DNA of 64,000 bases from Erwinia tracheiphila (GTDB taxonomy: Bacteria; Pseudomonadota; Gammaproteobacteria; Enterobacterales; Enterobacteriaceae): positions 4,712,001-4,776,000 of the forward strand of contig NZ_CP089932.1 in the NCBI RefSeq assembly GCF_021365465.1, given 5' to 3'. The notes beneath the pieces are model-generated. The model was not told the DNA's origin. It made no database searches and worked only from the letters and a program-made list of their open reading frames with translations. Positions 28,292 to 39,539 of this stretch are shown here, piece after piece; position 1 is the first letter of the stretch, and each line of letters opens with the position of its first letter. The position numbers and the translations under genes are program-made.

Positions 28292-30712
28292 ATGTCAGGC
28301 TGGCGTAGTTTTTATTATAATACACTGAATTTACCGGTAAAAGTTTTGGTAAGAAGTAAGGCCATTCCTAAAGATCCCATTACTGAACTGGGACTGGATA
28401 CCTCACGCCCTATTATGTATGTGCTGCCATACGATTCAAAGGCCGATCTTCTGGCGCTACGCGAGCAGTGCCGCAAGCAGGAACTTCCCGACCCGCTGGA
28501 ACCCTTGGAAATAGACGGAACTGTGTTACCCCGGCATGTGTTTATTCATGATGGCCCCCGCCTGTTTCCATATTTTGTCCCTAACCTGGAATCGGTGAGG
28601 CTGTTTCACGATTATCTGGATTTGCATCGCAGCAATCCTCATCTTGATGTGCAGATGGTCCCGGTTTCGGTCATGTTTGGCCGGGCACCGGGCCGTGAGA
28701 TTCAGGGTGAAGAGCAACCCCATCTGCGTATGCTTAACGGTATTCAGAAATTCTGTGCCGTACTGTGGCTGGGGCGTGACAGCTTCGTGCGTTTTTCGCC
28801 GATGGTTTCCATGCGCCGTATGGCAACCGAACACGGCACGGATAAGACTATCGCGCAAAAGCTGGCAAGAGTGGCACGAATCCATTTTGCCCGCCAGCGT
28901 CTGGCCGCCATTGGCCCTCGTTTGCCTGTCCGCCAGGATTTGTTCAATAAGCTACTGCAATCAAAAGCGATCGTAAAAGCGATTGAAGATGAAGCACGCG
29001 GTAAAAAAATCTCTCTTGACAAAGCCCAGCAGAATGCAGTGGAACTGATGGAAGAGATTGCGGCTGACTTCTCTTATGAAGCCATCCGCCTGACCGATCG
29101 CGTGATGGGTTGGTTGTGGAGCAAGCTCTATCAGGGAATTAACGTGAACGGCGGTGAGCGCGTGCGTCAGCTGGCGCAGGACGGTCATGAGATTGTCTAC
29201 GTGCCTTGTCATCGCAGTCATATGGATTACCTGCTGCTTTCCTACGTGCTCTATCATCAAGGCCTGGTGCCGCCACACATTGCCGCTGGCATTAACCTGA
29301 ACTTTTGGCCTGCCGGGCAGATTTTCCGCCGCCTCGGCGCATTCTTTATCCGCAGGACCTTCAAAGGCAACAAGCTTTATTCCACTGTCTTCCGTGAATA
29401 TCTGGGTGAGCTGTTTACCCGTGGTTATTCCATTGAATACTTTGTGGAAGGTGGCCGCTCACGTACGGGCCGTTTGCTTGATCCTAAAACCGGCACGCTG
29501 TCGATGACCATCCAGGCGATGCTGCGCGGCGGTAATCGCCCGATCACCCTCGTGCCAATCTATATCGGGTATGAGCATGTCATGGAAGTGAGCACCTATG
29601 CTAAAGAGCTGCGTGGTGCCACCAAGGAAAAAGAAGGCTTTATGCAGATGGTGCGCGGGCTGAGAAAGCTACGCAATCTGGGTCAGGGCTATGTCAACTT
29701 TGGTGAACCCCTGCCGCTGGTCAGCTATCTTAACAGGCAGGTGCCTGAATGGCGTGAGGCCATTGATCCCCTTGAAGCACAGCGTCCGGCATGGCTGGCA
29801 CCCGCGGTAAACGATATTGCTCAACGCATGATGGTGCGAATCAATAACGCCGGTGCGGCCAATGCCATGAATTTGTGTGTAACCGCCCTGCTGGCTTCCC
29901 GCCAGCGCTCGCTGACTCGTGAGCAGATGATCGACCAGCTGGACTGCTATACCCAACTGCTGCGCAATGTCCCCTATTCGCCAGACGCAACCGTGCCGGA
30001 CCTGACGCCAGAAAAGCTGCTGGACCATGCATTAGGGATGAACAAGTTCGAAATCGAACAGGATAACATTGGCGAAATTATCGGGCTGCCACGCGAGCAG
30101 GCGGTGCTAATGACCTACTACCGCAATAACATTCATCATATGCTGGTGATGCCTTCTGTTATCGCGGTGATCCTGACGCAACATCGTGAAGTCACGCGTG
30201 CCGAACTGCTTCGCCAGGTCAGCGTTATTTATCCCATGCTGAAAAGCGAGTTGTTTTTGCGCTGGGAAAAAGACGAGCTGCCCGGCTTGCTGGATGCGCT
30301 GATCGGCGAGATGGCTCATCAGGGTCTGCTGAACGCAGATGAACAGGCGCTTCGCCTTTCCGCATTGCGTTTTCACACCCTACAATTGCTCGCCGCAGGC
30401 GTGCGTGAAACGCTACAACGCTACGCCATCACCTTCTCCATTCTGAGTGCCAATCCGTCAATTAATCGGGGCACGCTGGAAAAAGAGAGCCGTACAATGG
30501 CACAGCGTTTGTCAGTGCTGCATGGTATCAACGCTCCAGAATTTTTCGACAAGGCGGTGTTCTCAACGCTGGTACTGACGCTGCGCGACGAAGGTTATAT
30601 CAGTGATACCGGCGACGCGCTGGTTGAAGAAACGCACAAGGTTTATCAGATGCTGGCTGATTTAATCACTCACGAAGTGAGAATGACCATTGAAAGTGCG
30701 GTTGCCCAGTAA
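28292..30712 (+). CDS. plsB: Glycerol-3-phosphate acyltransferase PlsB
   Basis: It acylates the sn-1 position of glycerol-3-phosphate, the first step of phospholipid synthesis, at the inner membrane. 806 residues (E. coli 807). The acyltransferase motifs are present: the H-x4-D box HRSHMDY near residue 305, then [22 protein letters not shown] and the block with [11 protein letters not shown]. The frame is open nine codons further upstream, but [10 protein letters not shown] at 28292 matches the family start. It is closed by a terminator at 30765-30798. Confidence 0.97.
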   Translation: MSGWRSFYYNTLNLPVKVLVRSKAIPKDPITELGLDTSRPIMYVLPYDSKADLLALREQCRKQELPDPLEPLEIDGTVLPRHVFIHDGPRLFPYFVPNLESVRLFHDYLDLHRSNPHLDVQMVPVSVMFGRAPGREIQGEEQPHLRMLNGIQKFCAVLWLGRDSFVRFSPMVSMRRMATEHGTDKTIAQKLARVARIHFARQRLAAIGPRLPVRQDLFNKLLQSKAIVKAIEDEARGKKISLDKAQQNAVELMEEIAADFSYEAIRLTDRVMGWLWSKLYQGINVNGGERVRQLAQDGHEIVYVPCHRSHMDYLLLSYVLYHQGLVPPHIAAGINLNFWPAGQIFRRLGAFFIRRTFKGNKLYSTVFREYLGELFTRGYSIEYFVEGGRSRTGRLLDPKTGTLSMTIQAMLRGGNRPITLVPIYIGYEHVMEVSTYAKELRGATKEKEGFMQMVRGLRKLRNLGQGYVNFGEPLPLVSYLNRQVPEWREAIDPLEAQRPAWLAPAVNDIAQRMMVRINNAGAANAMNLCVTALLASRQRSLTREQMIDQLDCYTQLLRNVPYSPDATVPDLTPEKLLDHALGMNKFEIEQDNIGEIIGLPREQAVLMTYYRNNIHHMLVMPSVIAVILTQHREVTRAELLRQVSVIYPMLKSELFLRWEKDELPGLLDALIGEMAHQGLLNADEQALRLSALRFHTLQLLAAGVRETLQRYAITFSILSANPSINRGTLEKESRTMAQRLSVLHGINAPEFFDKAVFSTLVLTLRDEGYISDTGDALVEETHKVYQMLADLITHEVRMTIESAVAQ

Positions 30713-30764
30713 CGCAGGATAAACACCGTGTCAGCATGGCCTGAGCATGCTTGCCACAACTGCT

Positions 30765-30798
30765 AACGGCGTCCTTAACAGACGCCGTTTCTTCTTTT
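30765..30798 (+). terminator. Rho-independent terminator after plsB
   Basis: AACGGCGTC-CTTAACA-GACGCCGTT followed by TCTTCTTTT: a nine-base stem with a U-rich tail, about 50 bp after the plsB stop. Confidence 0.85.
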
Positions 30799-30885
30799 CT
30801 GAGCCTGAAACCAACGGTTATTTTTGCTGACCAAACCCTGTCTGTCGCGCATAAGGACAGCAGGGCGTAAGCAGCTGACGGCACC

Positions 30886-31770
30886 TTACAGCCATGCGGC
30901 AAAAGGAGCGGTACTCAGCGCTATTCCAACAAATAACACCAGCCCGACGTAATTGTTATTTAAAAAGGCATGAAAACAGGCGTCACGATCACGGTGAATA
31001 ATCAATCTTTGCTGATAGATAAACAGTGCCCCTACCAGCATGACAGACCAGTAAAACGCTCCCCCGAGCTGCATTATCCAGCCCGTGAGCAGCATTAAAA
31101 CCAGCGTGGCGAATTGCAGCAGGCCAACGATGAGCTTATCAAAACGCCCAAACAGGATGGCTGTCGACTTAACGCCAATGCGCAAGTCATCGTCGCGATC
31201 CACCATGGCGTATAGTGTGTCATATGCTACCGTCCAGCAAATATTGGCAAAGAACAGCAGCCAGCATACCAGCGGGACAGATTCACTGATCGCCGCCCAT
31301 GCCATTGGAATTGCCCAGCCAAAAGCAGCCCCCAGCACAACCTGCGGCAAATGCGTATAACGCTTCATAAAGGGATAGACCCAAGCCAGCGCAAGTCCAC
31401 CGAACGAAAGCCAGATGGCCATCGCATTCATTGTCAGCACCAGGCAAAATGAAATCAGCACTAGCCCGACAAACAGGGTTCGCGCCTCTGTGGACGTTAC
31501 CGCGCCGCTGGGCAGAGGCCGTGATTGCGTGCGTTTCACATGCCCGTCAATTTTACGGTCAGCAAAATCATTCACTACACAACCCGCTGCCCGCATAAAA
31601 AACACGCCCAGCATGAACACCAGCAATATATTCAGCGGGGGGATTTGCATGCCGGCCAGCCACAATGCCCACATTGTTGGCCACAGCAGCAGCAGCGAAC
31701 CTATAGGTTTATCAATACGCATCAGGCGGCTGTAAGCCTGAAATCTACTGGTTGGCAGACTTTTTTCCAC
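30886..31770 (-). CDS. ubiA: 4-hydroxybenzoate octaprenyltransferase
   Basis: It prenylates 4-hydroxybenzoate in ubiquinone synthesis; an integral membrane protein of 294 residues. Both Asp-rich metal/diphosphate motifs are visible: NDFADRKID and DRDDDLRIG, each in a loop between hydrophobic helices. It starts 1 bp after the ubiC stop, so the two are translated from one message in pathway order. Confidence 0.97.
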   Translation of the reverse strand: MEKSLPTSRFQAYSRLMRIDKPIGSLLLLWPTMWALWLAGMQIPPLNILLVFMLGVFFMRAAGCVVNDFADRKIDGHVKRTQSRPLPSGAVTSTEARTLFVGLVLISFCLVLTMNAMAIWLSFGGLALAWVYPFMKRYTHLPQVVLGAAFGWAIPMAWAAISESVPLVCWLLFFANICWTVAYDTLYAMVDRDDDLRIGVKSTAILFGRFDKLIVGLLQFATLVLMLLTGWIMQLGGAFYWSVMLVGALFIYQQRLIIHRDRDACFHAFLNNNYVGLVLFVGIALSTAPFAAWL

Positions 31771-31771
31771 G

Positions 31772-32299
31772 TTACAGGCTCCCTTCTGCTCGCATCGGCC
31801 AGTAAAGCGGTGCGGGCGGTAAAAACAGTTCAGTCAGTAATAAGGGTTTATCAGAGAGGCGCAGACGCGAGCGGCGCCCCCACAAGCCCCCAACCTGACC
31901 CGGCTCAATAAAATCACGCGTCAGGGTTGAAGCGGCAAAAAGATAATGCCCTAAAGGCCGAGTTCCTAAATGTTGTAACATTTGCTCCGGGCCGTTTAGC
32001 GTGGACTCCGGCACAACAGTACGCCCCGCCAGCCAGGGTACGCCGTCGCCACACAGCAATATTTCACGTAGCCAGTATCGCGACGCATGCGGTAATAAGG
32101 CCGCTTCGGCTTCAGCCTGTTCTGCCGTAATAAATTCTTCGCAGATAACATTGACCGTCACCTGTTCACAATGCTGTTCAAATCGGCGGGTCATGGAATC
32201 CTCTTCCATCAGCCAGTCAAGCAATGTGTCGGTCAACAGAGGTGAAGATGCGGGTAGCCATTCGAGGGTGCGTAGTGTCAAAAGCGCGGGAGCGGTCAT
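31772..32299 (-). CDS. ubiC: Chorismate lyase
   Basis: It splits chorismate into 4-hydroxybenzoate and pyruvate, the first committed step of ubiquinone synthesis. 175 residues. The family blocks [43 protein letters not shown] and [11 protein letters not shown] are clear. The ATG at 32299 (MTAPALL) was chosen because AGGAGA precedes it; the longer open frame has no support. In E. coli the maltose cluster lies upstream; here psiE follows after about 140 bp. Confidence 0.95.
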   Translation of the reverse strand: MTAPALLTLRTLEWLPASSPLLTDTLLDWLMEEDSMTRRFEQHCEQVTVNVICEEFITAEQAEAEAALLPHASRYWLREILLCGDGVPWLAGRTVVPESTLNGPEQMLQHLGTRPLGHYLFAASTLTRDFIEPGQVGGLWGRRSRLRLSDKPLLLTELFLPPAPLYWPMRAEGSL

Positions 32300-32440
32300 T
32301 GGCTTCTCCTGGCAAAATACAGGGTGCCACAGTGTAACGCAGAGCGAACGGCAGAACACTTGGCGTTAAACAGAATTTCAAAGTGCCACGAAAACATTTG
32401 GCATCGGCAGACACAACGTGCGTAACAACCCGGTAGAAGC

Positions 32441-32839
32441 CTATTCACGTTTCAGTCGGTTGCTGTTTGCCAGCCAGAGCGTAATGACGAGGATCAGAAT
32501 GGCGATCGAATAAGCGAGGGTATCAAACGGGTTTTTATGATCGACGATGATCAGCCGAATAATCGCGGTGATGCCAATGTAAACAAAGTAGCGCAGCGGA
32601 AAGTGATAGCCTGACTGAAAATACTTCACAATCAGTGCAATAAATTCAAAGTAGAGAAAATAGATAACGATCCCTTCTATCAATAAATAAGAAGAGATCT
32701 GTTCACCCGTGTTAAGTAACACGCTGTAAAGATGAATAGTTTCCTTGCAGAGAAATATAGACAGAATACAGGCGAGAGTAATAAGGCCGGTATTCAGTAC
32801 CATCTGTAAAATCCAGGCAATACGCGCAGCGGTGATCAT
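32441..32839 (-). CDS. psiE: Phosphate-starvation-inducible protein PsiE
   Basis: 132 residues with four hydrophobic segments, as in E. coli PsiE (136). The C-terminal half has the conserved [20 protein letters not shown]. In E. coli it is under PhoB and Crp control; its function is unknown. The gene is alone between ubiC and yjbH here, whereas in E. coli xylE and the maltose genes separate psiE from ubiC. Confidence 0.93.
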   Translation of the reverse strand: MITAARIAWILQMVLNTGLITLACILSIFLCKETIHLYSVLLNTGEQISSYLLIEGIVIYFLYFEFIALIVKYFQSGYHFPLRYFVYIGITAIIRLIIVDHKNPFDTLAYSIAILILVITLWLANSNRLKRE

Positions 32840-32952
32840 ACAAAATCCTCAGAGGGCGATGTTAACAGTCTTAGTTATTCCAGTCCGTACAATATGCACC
32901 AGCGTGATGGAGTTCACAAGTTTCTGCAGGATGCCCACGTGAGATTTTCCGG

Positions 32953-32981
32953 GCAAACAAAGGGGCGAAAATTCGCCCCGA
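32953..32981 (-). terminator. Terminator after yjbH
   Basis: GGGGCGAA-AA-TTCGCCCC at 32962-32979. Read leftward it is followed by TTTGTTTG. An eight-base stem with a short loop just past the yjbH stop. Confidence 0.8.
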
Positions 32982-32992
32982 ATGATAACGTC

Positions 32993-35089
32993 TTAACGGA
33001 AATGGTTGTCCCGGTCGCTGGTAATATCATACAACTGGTATTTACGGCCCAGCATCTGGCCACCATCACGCGTTAGCGGCGTCCAGTTGACCTGAGCGTG
33101 TTCGCGGGTTAGCGTGGTGGTGAACAGATCCATTGGGATTGAAATGTAGAAACCTTTGGTAAAATCGCCTTCGCCATATTCCTGCGCGGAAACATTGGTT
33201 TTGGTTGCATAAGCACCGACGATAATCCCGCTGTTGAACTGACGTGATACGTCAATTGTCACGCCCTTGTCCTGGGCAAGATACTGTCCAACGCTGGCTT
33301 TAATCAGCACCTGATGCTCAAAGAACGAGGGCCGCCAGTAGGCGGTCAGATTGCCGACTTTGGTGTTATAGTCGGTAAACTGCATCATATTATCCCAGTC
33401 ACGCCGTTTGACGTAGTTAGCATCAAGGCCAAACGCCCAGTTAGAAGCCAGCGGACGATACAATACTTCACCCCCTACACCACCGTACATGGTTTCCAAA
33501 TAACCGCCGTAGACCTGTCCATAGAAACCATTACCGAGGTAATGCATATAGTTGGCCTGTAGATTATTGAGGTAGACGTTGTTCTCAACATAATCGCGGA
33601 TGTGAGTACGGACACGCGGCAGCGTAGAATCTGTCGGCGTTCCGTTGTAGTTGAACTTGTCGTAGTTGTTGGCCAGGTTAGCAAATACGCTGCCATCCAG
33701 CAGCAAATGATTGGTCAGCCAGTAACTGGCATTGCCCATCACGCCGAGCTGGTAGAGATAAAAACTTTCGGGTCCTCCCACCGACTGATTGAGCACCGGA
33801 GAAAGGCTGTAGTCCAAATCGTCAGGATCGATATGGTAACCCTGCTCGGCATGATCGGGAACAATCGGCTCTACGCGCTGTTGATCGAGCGTTTTCTCTT
33901 TGCCTAACGGATAACCTTCCAGCTGCTGGCGAAGGCTGTCGACGTGGGTGACGGTCGTCACCTGTGGCATCCGGTTACGCGTTTCAGTAACTTTGAGCGT
34001 CTCGATATTGCGCGGAAGATGATTCATCAGAATAACATTTGCACGATCAATACCTTCCTGGGTATTGCGGTATTTCGATTGCTGACCAGTTGCATAAAGC
34101 GTGTTGCCTTTCACCTGGATATCAGGCGCATTCAGTCCGGCATTATATTTCAGGTCAGTCAGTTGCTCTGCCACCACCGTCGGTTCCAGGAACTCGTCCT
34201 GCGGCTGTGGTTTATAGACAGGTTTCGCCAGATCGGCCGAGGCTGAACGCAAGTCGTCAAAGTTTGAACGTAGGGTGAAACCGGCCATAAAGGTGTTGCC
34301 ACGTTCGTAGCTGACATTCACGTCGGCCCAGTCCGTGATGCGATAAATCGCGCCAACGTTGACTTTACTTTTCTGCTCCAGACGTCCGGCAAAATCGCCC
34401 TGGTAATTATTACCTTCGTATTCCACTTTCAGGCGCAGCGGCTGCCACGATGTCTGATATTCAACGCCACCAAACAGCGCGGCCGGGCCTTTAAACATAT
34501 TTTTTCCGTTAACTGAACCCGCCGTTCCACTGCTACCTGAACGTTCACAATAGCTGCTGTCAGCCCGGCAAAAGGGATTAGTTACCGTGCCGCTGTTGCC
34601 CAGATAGCCAAAGCCTAAACCAAGCGTAAAATCAAATGGTCCCCATGCTTTGGTCGCCACAAAATATTCGCTGTCAAACAGCCCCGTTCCGCCGAGGTCA
34701 CGCGCGCCAAGCGACACTTCTGGCAGCCAGTAACCTTCCTGCCACAAACGGACTTTCAGATCGAAAGCTTTATCTTTATAAGTCTGCCTGCCACTGAAGC
34801 TTTCTACCAAACTATAGCGACGGGTCTTCACATCGGTATAGCGGATAGTGGCTTCAAGCCAGGGGAAAAGCTGCACGGATGAGGAATAAAAACGGTACTG
34901 ATCGTTGTGGCGATAGTTCAGGCTGAATTCGCCGTCCTTCGCCATTCTTGCCGTTGGCACCTGCAATAACCCGGCACCACCAAAGTCAGATTGTGAAGCA
35001 CCGATGGGGTCGGCAAAGGTGTCAGCATGCGCCTGACATGCACAAGCGACGGAAATCGCCAGCAGGCTGAAGAGATAATTTTTTTTCAT
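32993..35089 (-). CDS. yjbH: YjbH outer-membrane protein of the exopolysaccharide operon
   Basis: 698 residues with a signal peptide ([21 protein letters not shown]) and a long beta-rich body with many aromatic strand ends, a DUF940-type predicted outer-membrane barrel. It is the last gene of yjbEFGH, which in E. coli promotes an extracellular polysaccharide under Rcs and osmotic control. The ATG overlaps the yjbG stop by one base (TGATG). Its precise part in export is inferred. Confidence 0.95.
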   Translation of the reverse strand: MKKNYLFSLLAISVACACQAHADTFADPIGASQSDFGGAGLLQVPTARMAKDGEFSLNYRHNDQYRFYSSSVQLFPWLEATIRYTDVKTRRYSLVESFSGRQTYKDKAFDLKVRLWQEGYWLPEVSLGARDLGGTGLFDSEYFVATKAWGPFDFTLGLGFGYLGNSGTVTNPFCRADSSYCERSGSSGTAGSVNGKNMFKGPAALFGGVEYQTSWQPLRLKVEYEGNNYQGDFAGRLEQKSKVNVGAIYRITDWADVNVSYERGNTFMAGFTLRSNFDDLRSASADLAKPVYKPQPQDEFLEPTVVAEQLTDLKYNAGLNAPDIQVKGNTLYATGQQSKYRNTQEGIDRANVILMNHLPRNIETLKVTETRNRMPQVTTVTHVDSLRQQLEGYPLGKEKTLDQQRVEPIVPDHAEQGYHIDPDDLDYSLSPVLNQSVGGPESFYLYQLGVMGNASYWLTNHLLLDGSVFANLANNYDKFNYNGTPTDSTLPRVRTHIRDYVENNVYLNNLQANYMHYLGNGFYGQVYGGYLETMYGGVGGEVLYRPLASNWAFGLDANYVKRRDWDNMMQFTDYNTKVGNLTAYWRPSFFEHQVLIKASVGQYLAQDKGVTIDVSRQFNSGIIVGAYATKTNVSAQEYGEGDFTKGFYISIPMDLFTTTLTREHAQVNWTPLTRDGGQMLGRKYQLYDITSDRDNHFR

Positions 35090-35844
35090 CAGTCAGGAAT
35101 CCTGTGCGTCAGAACAGAGACAATCTGCTGGTTAAGATCTGCAAACTGGTCGGGCAGCGACCAGGAGGAAAAACCAAGGTAAATAATGCTGCCTGGCTCT
35201 GGCTCAGTGTGGCGATAGTTCCAGTAAGCAACCGGAACCTTCGTTACATCGCCGGATGGTGCAATGACGGTGGCAATACTGCGCTCTGCACCGCTGAAAC
35301 GTTCGTGCTCATTTAAATAGTCGACGACCGTCCGACCAGGTAACCATGCTGTTTTGCCACTGTTGGCAATCAGGCCCGCCATAGTCAAGGTCTGCGGTTT
35401 TTGCAGAGTGTAAACGCGGTATTCCCCTTCAAGGCGACGATTATCAGCGGTACGAACGCGCACCCAGTCAGGATCAAGCGTGGCAAACTGGCGCCCGGTA
35501 ACGTTTATTGCAGCAACCTGCTGCCGGACGTTATCCACGATAGCGGCTTTATCGGCCTCATCCTCCGCACGTAATTCGCTGCTCCATGCTTGCAGCCGTG
35601 CCAGCAGTTGTTGCTGTTGCTGCACAGCGGCAGTCGTGGCCTGCTTTTCTGCAATCACGGTTCCCGGCCACCAGGTCTTCCCCATCAGCGCAGGGCTTGC
35701 CACCAATTGGGCAAATTTTTGTGCATGACTGACCACAGCAGTTTGTGACTGTCCTGGGTAATAAACGGTGACCTGGCTCTCGGCAAACACCTGCATTGAG
35801 GTAAAAAGTGCCATTCCTGCAAGACAAGAGATTATTTTTTTCAT
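35089..35844 (-). CDS. yjbG: YjbG, periplasmic protein of the exopolysaccharide operon
   Basis: 251 residues. A signal peptide ([21 protein letters not shown]) precedes a DUF1017-type domain ([15 protein letters not shown]). An Ala/Gln-rich stretch with several consecutive glutamines (about residues 73-90) may be helical or coiled. The ATGA overlap with yjbF and TGATG overlap with yjbH show tight translational coupling. The function is known only as part of the yjb polysaccharide operon. Confidence 0.93.
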   Translation of the reverse strand: MKKIISCLAGMALFTSMQVFAESQVTVYYPGQSQTAVVSHAQKFAQLVASPALMGKTWWPGTVIAEKQATTAAVQQQQQLLARLQAWSSELRAEDEADKAAIVDNVRQQVAAINVTGRQFATLDPDWVRVRTADNRRLEGEYRVYTLQKPQTLTMAGLIANSGKTAWLPGRTVVDYLNEHERFSGAERSIATVIAPSGDVTKVPVAYWNYRHTEPEPGSIIYLGFSSWSLPDQFADLNQQIVSVLTHRIPD

Positions 35845-36488
35845 GATTTTGCGGGCTTCAGGATAATGGTTTCAACGGAGAAATCAGCGCCACCCAGCTG
35901 CTGCTGCGACTGGCGAACCTGTCCTGTGCTGGTATCAAACCAGAATATGTTGGTCCACGATTTGCCGGTTGCGGGCAGAGAGACCTGCTCCAGCCAGACA
36001 CGACAGGGGATTTTTTTGCCTGCCAGATCGAGCACCCGATCCTCGGTTCGTGTGAAGTGCGATATCGCAGTGGCCGCCCGAAATTGACCCGATTCGGTCC
36101 AGCTTTGCAGGCTGGTCCAGGTCGCCCCTTCCTTCAAATTGAGCGGATCGGACAAGGGGTCATGGCCGATATTGGTGACGTCCGAGAGATTGTCGCGAAG
36201 CCCAAGCGTTTTGACCACGCGACCGTGCTGGGTAACGATGACCGACCTGTCCCGGGTAATCCATTTTTGCTGCCCATTTTCATCAAAGCCCAGCACCACG
36301 AAAATGCGCTGTCCGGCATTCAGGCGCAGGTACATGCTGGCATAGGGAAGGTTATCAACCTGTTGACTGGTTACTTCAACGTCATCTGGCCCAAGCAGAG
36401 CGAGCTTGACCGTATCGGTAAGTCCTTTCTGCGTCTGAGTGCAGGCCTGCAAAAACAGGCATAAAAGCAGCAGTGGTATATAGCGCAC
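35841..36488 (-). CDS. yjbF: YjbF lipoprotein
   Basis: 215 residues beginning at a GTG (36488). The N-terminus MRYIPLLLLCLFLQACTQTQ is a lipoprotein signal with the lipobox LQAC, so the mature protein is acylated at that Cys. The frame is open well upstream through yjbE, but only the GTG start gives a lipoprotein of family length (E. coli 212). It is 79 bp downstream of yjbE. Probably an outer-membrane component of polysaccharide export. Confidence 0.92.
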   Translation of the reverse strand: MRYIPLLLLCLFLQACTQTQKGLTDTVKLALLGPDDVEVTSQQVDNLPYASMYLRLNAGQRIFVVLGFDENGQQKWITRDRSVIVTQHGRVVKTLGLRDNLSDVTNIGHDPLSDPLNLKEGATWTSLQSWTESGQFRAATAISHFTRTEDRVLDLAGKKIPCRVWLEQVSLPATGKSWTNIFWFDTSTGQVRQSQQQLGGADFSVETIILKPAKS

Positions 36489-36567
36489 TGGAATGGACCC
36501 CTGAGCAAAGTCTGACAATGTAAAAGAATAACCACACGATCGTGTGGTTATGATTAATCTATTTAAC

Positions 36568-36816
36568 TTAACGTGTTGTACTGGTGGTGGTGGTCGTCGT
36601 GGTACCGGTATTCGAACCGTTCCCGCCGCTACTTGCTGCCAGCACGACGCCAACCAGCGCGCCTGCTGCGCCAACACCCACAGCGGTTGAGGTTCCGGCA
36701 GAGAGCGTCCCAGCCGTTGCGCCTGCTGCGCTACCGACCTCTTCAGGCGCGGCAAAGGCAGCAGAAGCGCCCGCCAAGTATACGATACCTGCAACAGCAC
36801 ATAAGACTTTTTTCAT
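36568..36816 (-). CDS. yjbE: YjbE small secreted protein
   Basis: 82 residues: a signal peptide ending ASAAFA, a Gly/Ala-rich hydrophobic middle, and a C-terminus of Gly-Asn-Ser then mostly Thr. This matches the low-complexity YjbE family, the first gene of yjbEFGH. The start region is unusual: the 14 bases holding the ribosome-binding site and ATG are present twice more immediately upstream. Plus-strand frames across this gene are shadows of its repetitive composition. Confidence 0.9.
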   Translation of the reverse strand: MKKVLCAVAGIVYLAGASAAFAAPEEVGSAAGATAGTLSAGTSTAVGVGAAGALVGVVLAASSGGNGSNTGTTTTTTTSTTR

Positions 36817-36846
36817 AATTTCCCCTTCATAATTTCCCCTTCATAA
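36814..36846 (-). repeat. Tandem duplication of the yjbE ribosome-binding site and start
   Basis: On the minus strand ATGAAGGGGAAATT occurs twice in tandem and is followed by ATGAAAAAAG, the yjbE start. The three ATGs (complement of 36842-36844, 36828-36830, 36814-36816) are 14 bp apart. Each of the first two opens a five-codon ORF (MKGKL) whose TGA overlaps the next ATG. Confidence 0.85.
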
Positions 36847-36885
36847 ATTAATGGATAAACAACCTGAAGGGTTTCAGGCGAGTCC

Positions 36886-36954
36886 ATTATAAAGCATTAA
36901 GTTGACAGAATTAATGGAAGGGAATGAACAGTCCGGTCCCATTAATTCTGTCAA
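36886..36954 (-). promoter_or_regulatory. Long inverted repeat and -10 box ahead of yjbE
   Basis: TTGACAGAATTAATGG at 36902-36917 is exactly complementary to CCATTAATTCTGTCAA at 36939-36954: a perfect 16-bp inverted repeat with a 21-bp spacer. A TATAAT box (complement of 36886-36891) lies 10 bp beyond the inner edge in the yjbE direction. It could be a large operator or, if transcribed, a strong hairpin. Confidence 0.6.
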
Positions 36955-37303
36955 AAAATAAAGTCATTTTAGTGCTTTTACGCGTATTTATAATGATTCA
37001 TTCAATGTCTTAGCATGTATTACTGAAATGATGCATTAATGCAGTGACAGTGACTAATAATGTCATTCAGGTTCAGAACGGAATATTATTGATTAATGCA
37101 CGTAAAAAATTAGCATAAAAACATTTTATATCAAAACGTTACATTTATTCGGCAGCATAATAAGCTCGCATTAAGTAAAAGTACGTTTCAGAATTATCCT
37201 GTATTAAATATCGCAATATCAATATTTTTTGGGATTTTTCTCATAACATATCAGAACGCCTATCCTAGCAGCCACGTATAATGATTTTCTTTTTTTACCC
37301 GGA
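36955..37303. other. AT-rich gap between pgi terminator and yjbE control region
   Basis: No gene is visible. The sequence is very AT-rich and may hold further regulator sites for yjbE. I cannot define a confident Rcs box. Confidence 0.4.
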
Positions 37304-37340
37304 CAGAAAAAAGGGCCTTTGTATTAAAATCAGGCCCTGT
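37304..37340 (-). terminator. Terminator after pgi
   Basis: Leftward, CAGGGCCT, a loop of about 13 bases, then AGGCCCT followed by TTTTTTCTG. It lies about 35 bp after the pgi stop. Confidence 0.85.
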
Positions 37341-37371
37341 AAAAATGAATTAAGTCGCGCTCAAAAGAATA

Positions 37372-39021
37372 TTAATCTCGCCAGTTTTTATAACGGTTGA
37401 TTAGCCCGTTGGTTGAACTATCGTGGCTGCTAACCGCTTCATGACCAGAAAGCTCGGGCAGAATGCGATTAGCAAGCTGTTTACCCAGCTCAACGCCCCA
37501 CTGGTCAAAGGTGAAGATATTAAGGATCGCCCCTTGGGTAAAAATTTTGTGTTCGTACAACGCAATCAATGCGCCAAGGCTAAAGGGCGTGATCTCGCGC
37601 AGAAGGATTGAGTTGGTTGGGCGATTCCCTTCAAAAACCTTAAATGGCACGATATGCGCGACGGACTGCGCATCTTTCCCCGCGTCTGTAAATTCCTGTG
37701 CCACCACATCACGCGATTTACCAAACGCCAGCGCTTCCGTTTGAGCAAAGAAGTTTGACAGCAGTTTGTCGTGATGGTCGCCAAGTTGATTGTGGGTGAC
37801 GGCAGGTGCAATAAAATCACAGGGAATCAGCTTGGTTCCCTGATGAATAAGCTGATAAAACGCATGTTGGCCGTTTGTTCCAGGTTCTCCCCAGATAATC
37901 GGGCCAGTTTGATACGTCACCGGCTGCCCGTTACGATCGACATATTTACCGTTAGACTCCATATTTCCCTGTTGAAAATATGCAGCAAAGCGGTGCATGT
38001 ACTGATCGTAAGGCAGGATAGCTTCGGTTTCGGCATCAAAGAAATTGTTGTACCAAATACCGATTAGCGCCAGCGTAACCGGCAGATTCTGCTCCACTGG
38101 CGTGACAGCGAAGTGCTGATCCATGGCATGCGCACCACTCAGCAATTTTTCAAAATTGTCGAATCCAATCGACAGGATGATGGACAGGCCAATGGCAGAC
38201 CACAGTGAATAACGGCCCCCCACCCAGTCCCAGAACTCAAACATGTTAGCCGTATCGATACCGAACTCACCGACCGCTTTGCCGTTGGTAGAGAGCGCCG
38301 CAAAGTGTTTGGCCACATGCTGCTCATCACCCGCCGCTTTCAGGAACCAGTCACGGGCGCTGTGCGCGTTGGTCATGGTTTCCTGAGTGGTAAAAGTTTT
38401 GGATGCCACCAGGAACAGTGTTGTTTCCGGGCTGAGGTCCTTAACCGTTTCCGCAATGTGCGTACCGTCAACGTTAGAAACAAAATGCATGTTCAGATGG
38501 TTTTTATAGGGACGCAGCGCTTCCGTCACCATAAATGGTCCCAAATCGGAACCGCCGATACCGATATTAACCACGTCGGTGATCGTCTTACCGGTATAGC
38601 CTTTCCACTCACCGCTGATAATGCGCTCAGAGAACGATTTCATCTTCTCCAGTACCGCATTCACCTCTGGCATCACATCCTTGCCGTCAACGATGATCGG
38701 CGTATTACTGCGGTTGCGCAGGGCAACATGCAGCACGGCACGATCTTCAGTACGGTTAATTTTTTCGCCGGAAAACATCGACTCGATCGCACCCTGCAGA
38801 TCGGTTTCTTTCGCCAGATCCTGTAATTTGCTGAGGGTTTCACGCGTGATGCGGTTTTTGGAAAAATCCACCAGCATCAGATCGTCAAAGGTGGCAGAAA
38901 AAGCTGAGAATCGCTCGCTGTCCCGGGCAAACAGCTCGGCTATCTGCACGTCTTTCATCTCACCAAAATGCTGCTCCAGCGCCTGCCAGGCAGCGGTTTG
39001 TGTCGGATTAATACTTTTCAT
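37372..39021 (-). CDS. pgi: Glucose-6-phosphate isomerase
   Basis: Interconverts glucose-6-P and fructose-6-P in glycolysis. 549 residues, exactly the E. coli length. The PGI signatures are present: [15 protein letters not shown], the catalytic region [15 protein letters not shown] (Glu), [15 protein letters not shown] (His) and [13 protein letters not shown] (Lys). It lies upstream of yjbE in the same direction and divergent from lysC, as in E. coli. Confidence 0.98.
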   Translation of the reverse strand: MKSINPTQTAAWQALEQHFGEMKDVQIAELFARDSERFSAFSATFDDLMLVDFSKNRITRETLSKLQDLAKETDLQGAIESMFSGEKINRTEDRAVLHVALRNRSNTPIIVDGKDVMPEVNAVLEKMKSFSERIISGEWKGYTGKTITDVVNIGIGGSDLGPFMVTEALRPYKNHLNMHFVSNVDGTHIAETVKDLSPETTLFLVASKTFTTQETMTNAHSARDWFLKAAGDEQHVAKHFAALSTNGKAVGEFGIDTANMFEFWDWVGGRYSLWSAIGLSIILSIGFDNFEKLLSGAHAMDQHFAVTPVEQNLPVTLALIGIWYNNFFDAETEAILPYDQYMHRFAAYFQQGNMESNGKYVDRNGQPVTYQTGPIIWGEPGTNGQHAFYQLIHQGTKLIPCDFIAPAVTHNQLGDHHDKLLSNFFAQTEALAFGKSRDVVAQEFTDAGKDAQSVAHIVPFKVFEGNRPTNSILLREITPFSLGALIALYEHKIFTQGAILNIFTFDQWGVELGKQLANRILPELSGHEAVSSHDSSTNGLINRYKNWRD

Positions 39022-39539
39022 ATCAACACACTCTTTTTCAATTGAGAACCGTAAATCAGACCGGACCTTATGTTACCCGTTGCGAACATTCAGCTCCCCT
39101 TTTCCTGCAACAGGTTACAACCATTGTCAGCGTGGAATACCCACGCTGTTTGTCCGGGGTGTTTTATCATTCCGTCTGTAGGGTAATGAGCCGCTTAACG
39201 TTTCAGTATGAACACAGTTACCGTCGAAAGGAAAAACTTTATGCCAATGCGGTTTCGGCTTTTTTCCTGGTGCCGAATGATATCCGGGAAGGGGATGGAG
39301 GGCATTTTAGCCAGGGCCTACAACAATGGCGCATCACGGGATAAGATCCCCCTTTTTTCTCAAGCGGATAACTCAGTCCTATTTTTCTGACTAATGCTGA
39401 ATCGTTGAAGCGGTAAAGACAGGCCGGCGCGCTACGCAACGTTTTCTACCTTACGCTAATTGAGCACGCGCGTGGCAATAAAACAGATGTTATCCTCCGT
39501 CTGTCATTGACAGTCAGAGCATAAAGGGCTATTCCTAAT
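39022..39539. other. Gap between pgi and the lysC leader
   Basis: About 500 bp that must hold the pgi promoter. One possible short frame starts at 39241 (MPMRFRLFSWCRMISGKGME and on, 49 codons) with AAAGGA before it, but it has no recognised homologue. I see nothing else. Confidence 0.35.

Noticed and set aside
31525..31911. 128-codon plus-strand frame
   Set aside because: Antisense shadow of ubiA and ubiC, both well supported.
36489..36800. Long N-terminal extension of the yjbF frame
   Set aside because: It overlaps yjbE out of frame and has no signal peptide; the GTG at 36488 gives a proper lipoprotein.
36573..36832. Two plus-strand frames with runs of Val, Pro and Arg
   Set aside because: Antisense to the repetitive Thr/Gly/Ala-coding end of yjbE; composition explains the openness.
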